Source: Varroa destructor (Eukaryota; Arthropoda; Arachnida; Mesostigmata; Varroidae). From it: a stretch of DNA of 64,000 nucleotides. Position numbers and translations under genes: made by a program. The notes beneath the pieces were generated by a model that had not been told where the DNA came from, searched no databases, and saw only the letters and a list, made by a program, of their open reading frames with translations. How positions within the stretch are numbered: the first letter of the stretch is position 1; each line of letters starts with the position of its first letter. Shown here piece by piece: positions 52,648 to 64,000 of this stretch. The stretch is taken from the NCBI RefSeq assembly GCF_002443255.2, contig NW_019211455.1, positions 55,256,338 to 55,320,337 of the forward strand, written 5' to 3'.

Positions 52648-55061
52648 TCACAAACGATTATGATGAAGTTCTTCGACTTCGGGAACCTTTTCGTCCCGGC
52701 CTTGATTCGCATTTTCGTAGTCGCCATTATCGTCGCCGCTATCACTCGGTTTTTGCGGCTGTCGTGGTTCCAGTTCCTGGTTTCGCCTTAGTCTTTCAAC
52801 ACTCGCCAAGGATGTATTCATATACTGGGAGCGCATTTGTCGTACATAGTTGTCATGAAAAGAGCGCATCTCCTCGGTGACTTCAAACATAGGTCCATGC
52901 CCCGGTATGATATAGTTGGCGATCCGAAGAACCTAGTGCATAATATAGTGAAATGGAAAAAAAATGTTGAGACGAAATGGTTTATTTTTATTTTATTTTA
53001 TTGGACCAATCACACCTGCAATTTCTTTAATTGGACAAACGACGTCATAGCCGAGTACGCTCTTGAATGGTTCGGGAGTTTCTAGATCAATAATTTTTGC
53101 AGTATGTATACATATATTCTCTTTATCTCTCGTGCCGTTTACGTTCTGACTAAAATATCAACTGGGTTCTATCTGAAATACCAGTTCAAACTTGGTCGAC
53201 TAAAAATAATTTAGTACACAAAAACCAATATCGGTTTCCCGAATTATGAAGTTCGTTACAAACGCGTCAATCGATTTACTGGAAATCGAATTTACAATCT
53301 AGCAGATCGGGTGTTTAATTTATTGTTTGTTACAACACTTCGTGCTAAACATTATACAGGTATTATGAAGTCCAAGATTTATCTACACTCAGTTGTGACG
53401 TCATTAGTTCATTCCAACTTTGTATGTTTTGCTTCTTACTTTTTGTCGATTTTGCGCCTGCTGAACTGGGTTCTCCGACCCGGCTTGATGTTCCCAAATA
53501 TGTGGATCGAATACGTCCTGCCGCGTCTCGAAAAGATCTCCGGTGATTGCTATTGTACCTTTCTCAGTTCCCAATGCAATAACCGTAACGCAGGATGCTG
53601 TGTGCCCAGGGGTAGGGACCACTTCAATGCCTTTGGTAAGGAAAGCACAATGACAAAACAATGTTAGGTGCCTGTCAGGTGGTTTTACGAGCTTCTCTAA
53701 CTGTGGGTAAATTTGGGAACACATTGTAAGGTGGTGTAGGTTCGAAACTGGTCGAAAACACATTTCGTTTTTTGCCGGCAGGAGCCAGCCGTCTAACACA
53801 ACCCTTAGCGTAAAGCTCGGCACTTTCATTGTAAAATATTTTATGTTCTTTTTAAAATTACAAGTTATGATAATAACTAGCATCCTAAAAAAATATAATT
53901 TATACTAATTGTTTTCAAGCAAATATTATTATAGACTATATTGGACGAAATTCGCTTAGTTTTTACGAAAAACAAAAACGAATATTACTCATGTTTTAAC
54001 CTTGGTTTTTTCCATACAAAAAAATGAGCGCGTTCCCTCATGATACCTAAATTATTAATAGTGATATATTGTATGTAACACGATAACATGACAATATATT
54101 GCCTATAAATGAATTCACTATTGCATCAAAGCAGGTTGGTTGAATTCAAAAGAAAATAGCAATTTTTCGTAACAAGTTTTTTTTTTTAATAAAAATATAC
54201 TTTATTTTTCAACATTAAATCTACCGGGCTAAATCTATCGCATTTTGATACTGATCCGACGCCATATTTTTTTCCAAGTATTATTATTGCGGTGGTATTT
54301 TGACGGTCATTTTCGTTCTCACTTTTACTTTGGATCTTGTCATCGTTATCCAGTTTATTAATAACTACATACCTCTAGCTAACTTTAAACTTGTGCCGTT
54401 TTGAAGAACATCGTAGTATATCTCTCCATAATTCATCGATGTTCCAATGATGTGTTTCGCTTTGAGAAAATGATTCAGATTACCAATGTGATCAGAGTGT
54501 CCGTGCGTTGCAACTGCGTGAGTGATCTGAAACGTTTAACATCTCATTGCCTACTCAAATAGACTCTAAAGATACCGATACATCCGAATAGCGAAGTTGT
54601 CTTGTTCAACGATACGTTTACAGTATATATATATATATATATAGCACAATTTTTTATTCTATGATAATTCTCTCAACAAAGTTTTGTTATCGTGAAAATA
54701 GAATACAGTCGTCTAGGTTACATTACAAAATCTACTTGATTGTGGTGAAAAACATTCAAGCCAGTGTAATTGTTTTTAAAAAAGCATTATAACAAATATG
54801 AGTGATAACTAAATACATTTGTTTTTCTAAAATGTAGTTCCCTTCAAATACCTCGTCTGGCGTGATTCCTCTTTTGGCGAGCGCATTGAGGAGTCGTGGT
54901 CCATCCCATGGTGTCATTGTATCTACAATAATTTTTACGTCTTCGCCAATCACTAGGCTACAACTGCAGTTTGCGTACATGACAGACGAGCCTTCGGCTT
55001 CCATTCGCGAAAATCCATCGAATAAAACCTCCACTTTGTTGATAAATTCTGAAGACGCCAT
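52648..55061 (-). CDS. MBLAC1: MBLAC1-like metallo-beta-lactamase domain protein, 4 exons
   Basis: The coding exons on the minus strand are 55061-54852, 54526-54373, 53630-53440 and 52932-52648 (stop TGA at 52650-52648). They sum to 840 nt, or 279 residues; human MBLAC1 is about 266. All three introns (325, 742 and 507 bp) are GT-AG with phases 0, 1 and 0, and every join restores the family sequence. Metal-site motifs: THGHSDH at residues 77-83 (exon 2), PGH with His131, GDLFE with Asp153 (exon 3) and PGHGP with His197 (exon 4). The start MASSEF is chosen because the upstream in-frame extension has no ATG and crosses a pyrimidine tract ending in ACAG. The C-terminal ~60 residues are charged, rich in Q, D and E, and unlike the human tail. 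Known of the family: human MBLAC1 is a nuclease-type MBL enzyme linked to 3' processing of replication-dependent histone pre-mRNA, and C. elegans SWIP-10 is a related protein acting in glia. The exact substrate here is inference. The gene looks intact. Confidence 0.93.
54623..54642. repeat. Short (TA)n microsatellite inside MBLAC1 intron 1
   Basis: Ten TA units lie within the 325-bp first coding intron of the minus-strand MBLAC1-like gene. Confidence 0.95.
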
Positions 55062-55103
55062 TGTTCTAACTTTGAAAAATGTTCTTTCTTCAATTTTCGA
55101 ATG
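55062..55103 (-). other. 5' UTR start of MBLAC1-like gene, after a putative intron acceptor
   Basis: On the minus strand a T-rich tract ends in TTATTACACAG at 55114-55104, about 43 bases before the chosen ATG at 55061. This has the form of a 3' splice site, so the coding start probably lies in the second transcribed exon, after a 5' UTR intron. The upstream non-coding exon was not located. Confidence 0.45.
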
Positions 55104-56003
55104 CTGTGTAATAAAAAAACAAAAACAAACAATTACCAAAACATGTCACCAAATGCTAACTAAACGTGAAACTTCGAGTGTTCCTATGCTCGCCGAACAG
55201 CAATTAAAACACAATTCTTCTTTTTTTTTTTTAACACGAACTGCAAATCACTTAGGAAAGGAGCACAAACGATGTCATAGTTTTGATTTCCCCCTTTTTT
55301 TTTGCAATCCTCTACAGATATAGTTATTGAGACTACTTTCATCAAAAACCAATTCCACCAAAGCTTTTTGAGTGTTACGAAACCTACAAATGTAGTAGAA
55401 TAGTATTTGTTTATTATGGACACCCCATCTGATAAGTATCGTCTCCCGACTGTCGAGCTTTACTTGGATGCTTATTCGAGTTGCTCATGATCCTCAATAC
55501 TTATTCATCACACATTTCTACAAATGAAGTTTGAAATGAAGTCGAATAAGGGATACGGCAGAAACACTTTTAAGCATTAGGCCACCTATTCTTGGTCGCT
55601 GTAGACCAAAACAAACATAGTCGCGATGCCTTCTGGTTTATAACCAGGCAGCAGCAGCGCACGCAGCATACGCTCTTGTTCCAATTAGGAAAACAGCTGT
55701 TACCTCACTCCGAGCCGGTTTCGGTTACAGCTTTCTCGATTGTAAGCGCGCCAAAAAAAGTCGAAATTCTAAATGAATTTAATATTGATTTTAAAAAAAG
55801 CGGAGGCCTTTAGAGGTGAGGGCTGAAGCCGATAATTTCCATAGGATCACGATGTAAATTTAGAGATCCATTTATTCATCTGACCCCGGGTACTTCATGC
55901 CATTCCAACTTATTTACTTTGTTAGCACTGCAGATAGAATTGTATTTTCCTTTCCAAATTATTATATGCTTGACTCCCAGTGCATGGCAATGACTACAAG
56001 GAC

Positions 56004-56028
56004 GCCAAAAGTGACAACTACTTTTGGC
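56004..56028. repeat. 9-bp inverted repeat
   Basis: GCCAAAAGT and ACTTTTGGC enclose a 7-base loop. No T tract or gene end is next to it. Confidence 0.7.
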
Positions 56029-56869
56029 ATAGTAAAAATACGTAATAAAGATGTACCATGGATAAATATAGAATTATACACTGTGATGTTTGACCATATA
56101 ATAATCCTAATGTATATGTGTCCGTGTGTTTGTGTATGAAAAGCTGTACTCTACCACATCTGCAAGATAATCCCTTTTAATTAGGGTTCACTAAATTTTT
56201 GGGTATGGAGATAAAAAAAACGTATATATATTCCCTTTAGCGCCAGAACTCAAACATACATACATAATAATAATGATCACTTTTAAAACAAGTGTAGCTT
56301 ATGGGGACAGAATATATGCAACCGTCGTTTAAGAGCGCGTAATCTTAAACCTAACGGCTGGTTTTAGTTTCGCCTTCATCGAACAGATACGAACCCTCTG
56401 CTTGTTACTGCTTCACGCAACATGCTCTATCCAGAGGTTTGAATTTACGAGTATGTGCGAGTGTGTCGACAACCTCCAGCTCCCATAACTGCCTCGTACT
56501 TAATAGGCCTGTTTTATGGCCAAATGCTAACTAGGTTCCTTGGCGGCTCATTATGCCGGTACAATGTCCGTTCAATAGGTTTCCGACACGAGACAGCTTG
56601 CGCGTGTACTTGGATCTAACGTGTAACATGTCCGTGTGAGCTGCTTCGCTAAAGAGTAGAATTCGTCCGCGCTTTAATCCGTCACATTTCTAACTGTTCA
56701 TACCTAGAAGACAAGATGGATTCGTAACTGATACGATCCTGAATGTGGCAGCCATATATTGTAGCATCGAAAACAAGTGACTTACGGTACGTACAACACC
56801 TTTTAATAAATTCAAAAATTGCCTCTCTTATTTCCATGACGATATGTCTATTGTGTCGTCTTGCTTATA

Positions 56870-56872
<3 letters not shown>

Positions 56873-56922
<50 letters not shown>
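56873..56922. repeat. (TA)n microsatellite
   Basis: About 25 uninterrupted TA units, the longest TA tract in the window, about 1 kb upstream of the candidate gene start at 57,955. Confidence 0.97.
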
Positions 56923-56927
<5 letters not shown>

Positions 56928-57012
56928 AAAGATTTTCACGATAAAACAACATAACCTCAGAGGACCAGTAATGTAGTCTCTTATTTTTTTCGACATATAT
57001 GTATATATATGT

Positions 57013-57042
57013 AGTCATCGTATATGTATATATACGATGACT
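57013..57042. repeat. Perfect 13-bp inverted repeat near the candidate promoter
   Basis: AGTCATCGTATAT (57013-57025) pairs with ATATACGATGACT (57030-57042) across a 4-base loop. It lies 90 bp past the long TA microsatellite. Confidence 0.85.
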
Positions 57043-57954
57043 GAACACCAATCGTTTTCCAAGAAATCACAAGCTGTTCGCCCCCTCGCCTCTGTCACGG
57101 GGCTATTAAATTTGCAGTCAAAAACCTATAGATATAGTTGAATATGAAAGCTGTATGCTGCTACAAAGAAATATTCTGACTTGGCGTCTAAGTAGAATTA
57201 TCAAGTTTGATTCAAGTCAACGCTACTTTCTCAACTCAGTTTGCCCGCCAATCCACAGTTGATACTGCTTTCCCTCTCTTTTCGACTGTCTGGTCCTCTT
57301 TTCAGATCGAACTTGAACGGCCTTTCTGCTATTGTGATCTGTCGTCTGTTAGTGCCTTTAGCTTCCGAGTGAGACACTAACAGTAGCCCTTTCCCATTCA
57401 GCTGATCCGAAGCGATCCGACTGTCCTGAGCAGAACGGTTGTCTTTCAGACTTCTGGGGCCCAACCCATTTCGCGAGTGTTCACCCATCAGCTCACTGTT
57501 CGTGTGTTGACTGAAGCTAAAAGTGTACTTTTCTTTAAGTTAAGAAGGGATTTACGACTGTCGTACAAGCGGACAGCCGTTCGATCTCGGTAAACTTTTC
57601 GAGAAATCAAACATCAGCTGAATTTGACTCGACCGGAATCCCTCAGGACGTATTAGTTGCCTTCGTTCGTATTCGTCGCGAACTTCTTTCAATCTCGCGT
57701 GACAGCTTACGCTGACCAGCGGCCGATAACCACTTGTGACTTGTAAAGCCGTACGAAAAAGTGAAAGAAATCAGAGTGCAGCATACAATATTATACTACG
57801 AGAGCTTCACTGTGGTTGGTAACTGCACGGTCGACAAAAGAAAAGTGAATTCGTACGCAGTGACAAACCTTAACTTCAAAGTTCGTAGCTGGCTTAAGAC
57901 TTGTTTGTATTGGTGCGCTTGCAATACAGAAGAGTTTATTAAAAAATTGTCAAA

Positions 57955-58085
57955 ATGTCACGGGAAAACGTAGCCGACTACACGCAAATTCCGACGTTTG
58001 AGACATCCGACCAAAATGGAAAGGATGCGAACGCGGATGATTCAGCGACGCAAGGGGCAGGCAACACCTGCCGGCGATATCAAAA
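57955..58085 (+). CDS. First coding exon of an unidentified gene (partial)
   Basis: An ATG in arthropod-type context (GTCAAAATG) opens 43 codons plus two bases. It begins MSRENVADYTQIPTFET and ends CRRYQK. The exon stops at a textbook donor, CAAAA followed by GTAAGTC, at 58086. An in-frame TAA at 57940-57942 makes this the first ATG. The N-terminus is hydrophilic and acidic and ends in a basic cluster. That would suit the cytosolic tail of a multi-spanning membrane protein such as a transporter, but this is only inference. The following exons were not recognised in the next 5.9 kb and may lie beyond the window. The upstream 57.2-57.95 kb holds no long frame in phase and is probably 5' UTR and promoter. 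Confidence 0.55.
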
Positions 58086-61000
58086 GTAAGTCATAGCTTT
58101 ATTTACGTGGTGATTTTTATTCTTGGGAAAATCAAGGAAAACTTACCGGAAAGGTTACAGCAGAGAATAGCTAAAAGCGATTGATTTTGTCGAATCGTTT
58201 TCGAAGTCACGCACAGCTAATAGCAGATCAAGTGTGGCTATGAACGGACACGAAGCATCTGTAACGAAGACTTTCGACAGAGGCAGCAGCATTAGTGTAC
58301 TAGCTTTATCCGAGGAAGCTCTTAGAGAGACAAGGTCTTTGCCGTGGCGGGCCAGTGAGGGGCACAGCTTCATTTCTATAAGTTCAAATAATAACGCATC
58401 AAGTAGACAGGTTTTTATTATTACCGTAGATTCTGTGCAAACCCGCTATTGGCATTGGATTACTTTATCTTGGCACAAGTGCGCTACTGCCCGCCTATTT
58501 CTGACCTACCACAGTAGTAGCAAAAATAGGACAAATTAGGTCGGGCAAAAAAGCAACAGCTCAAGATTTTTACACAGCCATTTGTGGTTACTCGGCGTCG
58601 AAATGTCGCTCGCCTTTCCAAAGACGCCTGTTATGTCTGTCCCAATGGGCATTACTGGAACAACAATCAACTTTATCAGTAAATTTAGTAGAGGAAAGAT
58701 TCGTTGAAATCAATACTGGGAGATGTTTTAGTTGGCTTAGCTTTTGCATCAGCAACACCGGCTATACGCCACGATGTGTTGCGGGCATGGCCTCTAATCG
58801 TATACTACGTACTGTTCGAAATTTCCCTCTCTCTAAGGTACTTTAAACGTAAAAATCTTCATCGCTGTGTAGGCCAGTAAACAGTAGTTATTTTCACTAA
58901 TTGTAGAGGAACTAGATAGGACTAGATAGTGTTTTTCTACAGTATGTTTACTAATAGCTGGCCATGACAACGAACCTCCATCCTGCAACGCTGAGCGATT
59001 AGCACGCAGAAACCACATTTCGAATATGTGTCGTTGTCGTCATCATCAAAAACTCTTAATAGTTTCTAGTAGTGCTATATAGCCATACGAAACTTGATAT
59101 AAATTTCACATCAGAATTGCTAAAATGTGCCGTAATATGTTATTGGTGGTGGCATCAGCTCACGTCATCGTCTCGCGTTATGCGCCAGTGAGTCCGCTTC
59201 GTTCACGGGTTCAGCGGTTACAATGAAAACTCCTGCACCGCGACCAACCAAGATTCAAACAACAGCAACTACATAAAATAGGATGCTATTTTTGTGGTGG
59301 TTGAGTAAGCATGGCGCTTATTTAGCCAGACGCGACGGACTGTGTGCACGACTTCGCAGAGTTCCGAAATAAGCGTATTACTCGGGATGCATGGCAGGAC
59401 CAACGCCACGATATTACTATAGCGCGTCTATTTAGTTGCTTTAACTCATCTCCGCGTTCCCTTTTCAATCATCGCATCAAGCAATCGGGCTTTGTAATTT
59501 GCGTAATATTTTTCCTCATAACCAGTCAGTGTTGGGTTGCCCCGTTGTTATTTGTTAAGGCAGAACAGAGCTCATGCTTGAGTGCGTTTTCCGTTGCAGG
59601 CGCTAATTGGAAATTCGAATAGTATTATCTGTATCGAACCTTCTTTCGAAAAGATGCTGGCTACTGTTGGGTTGCGTAAAGGGTTATTGACAAATCAAAA
59701 TTGGATAAACTCAGTGATTGTGCATTGGTAACATGTTTGCCTAGAAAACTAAGACGCACGTAAGGAGGTGTAAATTTCGCTTTGTGTTCGGAGATGTCGC
59801 CAGAGGTTTGAAGCAGTATGAACTACTAACGTATAGCTCAAAGCATCTTGAATTCGACGCAGTGGACAATGATGGTGTATATTCAGCCTGCTCGTAAGGC
59901 TGCTGTGGATTTTTAAGGAATAACTGTGTATGTTGTTTTCCTTTCATCGTATGTATCATCGCAAGCGTTTCACGTGGCCGGCCCATTCGTTCATTTGTAT
60001 TGCATACTAATTATTTCATAAACAAAATGGCTCTAAATTTCTCGTGTAAAGATCTCGGTTACAGGGTGGACGTACGTCCGCGTTCCCTATTAAAATGAAA
60101 CTGGACGTTACCAAACGATCTAGCCATTTTCGATATAGATTTTGCTGCATTGTATTGCAATTTATTGTTGTCACAAGGGGGAACAGTGAAACCCATAGCG
60201 ATGTTCAATACATGGTGTGTGATTTTGCTTGTATTATACACTGGTTTCTGAAATCTAGATTACCTTACTGGCAGAGGGTTACAAGCTATTCCTCCAGTTA
60301 CAAAATGATGCGTATAATAGTGCTATCCGCATAGTATTGAACCATTTGGCTAATTGGTTTCCTGTAATCTATATATAGTGCATGGCTCGGCTAGTGCTGT
60401 TTTTATTATATATTATTTCTAAAGACCAGCGTCGCAAGGCTGTGCACCTGTACCGTCATCAACTAAAGTAACTAAATTGATTTAGGCCTTAAAAAATATT
60501 GAACTTCATAGACTTCACAGAAGATTCGTGCGACTCACGAAACGCGAGGACGAAAGTATATTCAATTTTACTGCATGGTTGTCTGTTCCCTGGGTCCATT
60601 TATGATGCTGGTACCCAATTTTTAATCATCGTCTACCAGTGACAATCTTTAAAATACTAACGATAACTATATTATTATAGAATGATGTTTTGACACTGAT
60701 AATTGTGCCGGAAAGCCACGACCCACATTTCTGACCAGACCGGTATTACTCTCTGCCCAACAATGCACGCATCGGCACCGACGAAAGACACTCTGTATCA
60801 GATCCACATTCATGTTATGCTAAAATCTCCAAACAGGCTTCGGCATAGTGGTGACACACGTATTGAGAATGGCTATAGATGACTTCGACAGGTCTGATAT
60901 GATGCTGCGATGGGTACACAAAAGCACAGCCAACGTTTGCGTACGGACAGCTGTATCGTGGGCGACCGCGAGTAGTGCCCGATTCGAATCGGATAAGGTT

Positions 61001-61105
61001 AATAGTCATGGCGTACATGTGAGTACTTGCGCAGTGGACGTACTTAATTTTACGAAATTAAACGAACACTTCGTCCAGTCGAACACAGAAGATGATAACA
61101 ACAAC

Positions 61106-61122
61106 AGCAGCAGCAGCAGCAG
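61106..61122. repeat. Short (AGC)n repeat
   Basis: Five to six AGC units, flanked by AAC triplets and an AGGAGT tail. Confidence 0.8.
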
Positions 61123-62783
61123 GAGTAACGCCAACACGTCTAAAAATATTGCCGCGTCATGCTGACGCCAAATGAACTACTGTTAGCAGAATTAGGGCCA
61201 ACGCTAAGTTCGAAAAATGGGGTAACATCTGGAGGAAGACTGCCGTCACATACGTCGTCTGTCTATGGCCGAAGTAGCCTCTAAAATTGATATGGTGCCG
61301 GAAAAAGTATACATTCGCTATTTTTTTTTTATTCGAAACGCGTATCTGAGTACATGTGAGGTGATGGATGCGGATTTACTTATCTGACTACCTAGGCGTG
61401 TTGGTTCTATTCAGTACAGATAGATAGGTAGAAACGTTTAGCATTAGAAAATGACAATATCAACCGAGTTTTTTGATTCAAGTTAAAAAAAAAACAATAA
61501 GGAATTGGAACTTTTAATAAGTTGTTCTCATCATCAAACTGAACAGAGTCATTCGAGTGTTCACAGTCTTCGTTATATACACTACTACTACTTTTACATA
61601 CTATTAGAATCTTGAGAGTGCAGTCTATCCATTGCTTTGCTAAAAATGACGAGTCATCTGTGTAGCGGTCTGCTCTTATTTATTTCAGACGCACGGCGTC
61701 ATTTCTGCGCTGATCTTATCCGCAAACAAAACTCATACTTGTCGAATGCCAGTAAGCCTTTTTTTTCCATCACTCGTTGATAGATATGTATTAACAGGGG
61801 GGCTGCTGCTGCTGCTGGCCATGACAACGTTGTTGGCGATATTCGTAATGCTGAAGGGAAGCCATACATTATAGTTGCAGATCGACGACTTACAACTGCT
61901 GTAGGCGTCCGTTTAAACCATTAATACAGCGGATTATGATTGGATACAGACGTTTAGTTATGCACACTATTGACGAAACACTAAATATTATAGCAATACT
62001 TGTTTACTACTAATGGTGGTGGTGGGGGGGAAGAATGATAAACACATGGGTTTAATCTACTATATGTAATTAACGCTATTTGTATTTGAAATAAAGTAAT
62101 GAGTATGCGTGAGGCAATGACATGAGTTTCAAAAGTAGATATTCATTCACACGTGCATGTAAGGGACGTGCACGCATTATGGTGTGGGTTATGCAAGATA
62201 AGACAAATAAAATAGATGCCTCGGTGCAATTTGGTGTCGTTTTTTCCCACTATATGGTGCATTGTTATATTGTGTTACGCCTGTATGCAGCTATGCTTCA
62301 TGGCTTTTGTGTTTTTCTCAGCGAAAGGGACAAAAAGGACGCAAAGGACCCGCGCGAAGCCACTCCTTTATCCGACGTTCTGGCCCTATGCTAGTACGAG
62401 CCGTGATGGATCTGTCTTGCCGATTTCGGCCTTGCAGATTTCGAGATTTTTTTTTTCTATTTTTACCGTGTTGCACTGCGACAGAGAATTTCCTTTGATA
62501 TTTGGCGAAATACTGTTACAACGATTCGTATTTTGAATAAGCAAAAAGCGTAGGTTATCGTGACAGCTGCCCTCTACGTTCAACATATTTTTAAGCTTAT
62601 GTACAATTTTAGTCGGGCAACTTTCATTCCGAGCCCTGCGGCAGATAAACTATGATTCAGTTTTGTCTTCTCATTGATTCAACAGTATTGCCTAGCTTAT
62701 TTGGTCTTCATAGGGCTACGAAGTATCGGTACGCAATGAAATGTTGCTTGCAGGCATGTGAGAGCGCTACTTATGCAGACACC

Positions 62784-62842
62784 CACAAACCCAAGCACAC
62801 ACACAAACACACCTCCACAGACACCCACACAATCACAGAGAC
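62784..62842. repeat. CA-rich imperfect repeat
   Basis: Cryptic CA/CCA repeat (for example AAGCACACACACAAACACAC) with frequent interruptions. Confidence 0.8.
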
Positions 62843-63345
62843 GAAAACAGTTCGATTTTTGCGCGCGTGTACACTATTGTTGTTACAGCACAGCAGCAGC
62901 AGCGGCAGCTTGGAAGTGTACTCCGTGCCCCTCTGTATTTAGATACACACGTGTGCAAGGATTGTAGAATCATAATGTTATCGAAGTAACGTTTCGGTTC
63001 AATTGAATCTGCTTTTTTCTGTCTTCTAGCGGTAAAACAAGAATGTTAAACTCCCCCGTTTAACAGTTGCAACTATGTTTAGCAAAAAAAAATCATCAAA
63101 CATCGTCAAAAGCTCAGCTCCAAAAGTTACATAACAACAACAACGCCAACAATAGCAATAGCCATGTAGCCTAAAGAGCGGTAGCAGCGGCAGTAGCTAC
63201 ATTCAAAGGCTCGCAGTTCCCATCGGAAGCCACCGGTCGTTGAATCTGTTCCACACAACGGCTAGACGGACGCTTTCATTATCGGTCACGAATCAGAAGA
63301 ACGCTTTTGGCTGTCTGACAAATAGAAAACATCTTGCGCCGCTGC

Positions 63346-63373
63346 TGTCGCCGACGACGACGACGACGACGAT
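63346..63373. repeat. (CGA)n microsatellite
   Basis: About eight CGA/GAC units. The frames through it give D/R runs and no recognisable protein. Confidence 0.9.
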
Positions 63374-63849
63374 GAGAAAACGACGAAAAAAACCGGCATT
63401 TTTCCTTCTTCTGTCCCTTATTTTTCTCATTCCCGCATAAATTGATAAACCACACAACTTCGGCACTCGGTTCAGTCACCCACGGGATAAATAAAATTCT
63501 CGATTATTACTATTTTTTTTTTTATTACTACTGCTATATCCGTAACTTGTTTTCTGTCGTAGCGAGGGTTATTGTGCTTGAATCCCACCTCATGACGCGC
63601 GCTGCTTTCCTTTACCCCTTTTATTGGCGGGGCCTAGTTGTAGTTACAACATCACGCCTTCATCAACAGCCAAACTCTTCTCTCATCACCAATAGCAGCA
63701 GCTAGCGATCGGTGCAGTAGCAAAGTCAGCAGTAACAAAAGGCTAGCTAGTTACGATATGCTCGCAATTTTCACATGAATCTACAGAAGTCTGTTTACTT
63801 CAGGCCGGAGTGGGTGGGCTCGGGTGGGTGACCCAAAAGTAGCAACAGC

Positions 63850-63985
63850 GGCCGATAGCGTAGTTGGTCCATAGTCACATTTATTCATAGTAAACTCTAC
63901 CGAGACAGACGAAGACAACAGTTACGATGATGCTGCGGCTGCGTAAGCGTGGGCGTTCTATTTGCAGGCCGCAGGTTCCAACCGG
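63850..63985 (+). repeat. Possible SINE relic with A-box and B-box-like sequences
   Basis: TAGCGTAGTTGG at 63856-63867 is a good A box and GGTTCCAACC at 63974-63983 is a good B box. They are about 107 bases apart, too far for a tRNA gene. A tRNA-derived SINE with an internal insertion, or coincidence, are both possible. Confidence 0.25.
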
Positions 63986-64000
63986 AAGATAGAGCTGACA

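Larger units (their letters stand above)
58090..63845. other. Stretch without a recognised exon, probably intron or flank of the 57,955 gene
   Basis: If the gene starting at 57,955 is real, this is its first intron or beyond. Plus-strand frames at 58234-58539, 59344-59622, 60848-61165 and 62122-62394 were read and show no domain. Microsatellites of CA, AGC, GCT and CGA type occur. Confidence 0.35.

Noticed and set aside
52545..52880. Plus-strand frame of 111 codons
   Set aside because: It lies opposite exon 4 of the MBLAC1-like gene and is its antisense shadow.
60848..61165. Plus-strand frame of 105 codons with IDDFDRSDMMLRW, faintly like a Cys-loop receptor ligand-binding segment
   Set aside because: The match is too short, lacks the Cys-loop cysteines, and the frame ends in a serine/asparagine triplet-repeat tract. 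No neighbouring exons were seen.

Overview
This window looks like gene-poor nuclear DNA from an animal, most likely an arthropod. A mite or tick is my best guess, but that is inference. The signs are GT-AG introns, many TA, GT, GA and CAA microsatellites, a decayed mariner transposon, tRNA-derived repeat relics, CAAAATG-type start context and mixed AT-rich and CpG-rich tracts. No bacterial operon, rRNA gene, CRISPR array or intact tRNA gene was seen.

Only one gene can be read end to end. It is a four-exon MBLAC1-type metallo-beta-lactamase-fold hydrolase on the minus strand (52.65-55.06 kb). Its introns follow the GT-AG rule, all joins are in phase, and every metal-binding motif is present. 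A second real gene probably starts at 57,955 on the plus strand: a first coding exon with an upstream in-frame stop and a consensus splice donor. The rest of it was not found and its family was not recognised.

Between about 36.3 and 45.4 kb the minus strand carries collinear pieces of an ABCC/MRP-type ABC transporter. They run from a possible N-terminal linker, through possible TMD1, NBD1 and TMD2, to NBD2. In-frame stops, a frameshift and destroyed ATP-binding motifs make it a pseudogene, and a retained splice donor suggests it arose by genomic duplication rather than retrotransposition.

Layout: 0-10 kb has no recognisable gene; 10.3-10.76 kb is a non-autonomous inverted-repeat element with two 93-bp arms; 15.6-15.9 kb has an unassigned open frame; 18.7 kb and 26.5 kb have tRNA-like (SINE-like) relics; 19.9-20.5 kb is the mariner relic, with a nested hairpin beside it; 30.7-31.7 and 33.8-35.45 kb are CpG-rich and may hold promoters or 5' exons; 36.3-45.4 kb is the ABCC pseudogene; 45.4-52.6 kb is AT-rich and empty; 52.6-55.1 kb is MBLAC1; 57-58.1 kb is the 5' end of the unknown gene; 58.1-64 kb has only microsatellites and a possible SINE relic.

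No operon-like grouping or novel multi-gene system was found. The most unusual items are the transporter pseudogene and the 10.3-kb repeat.
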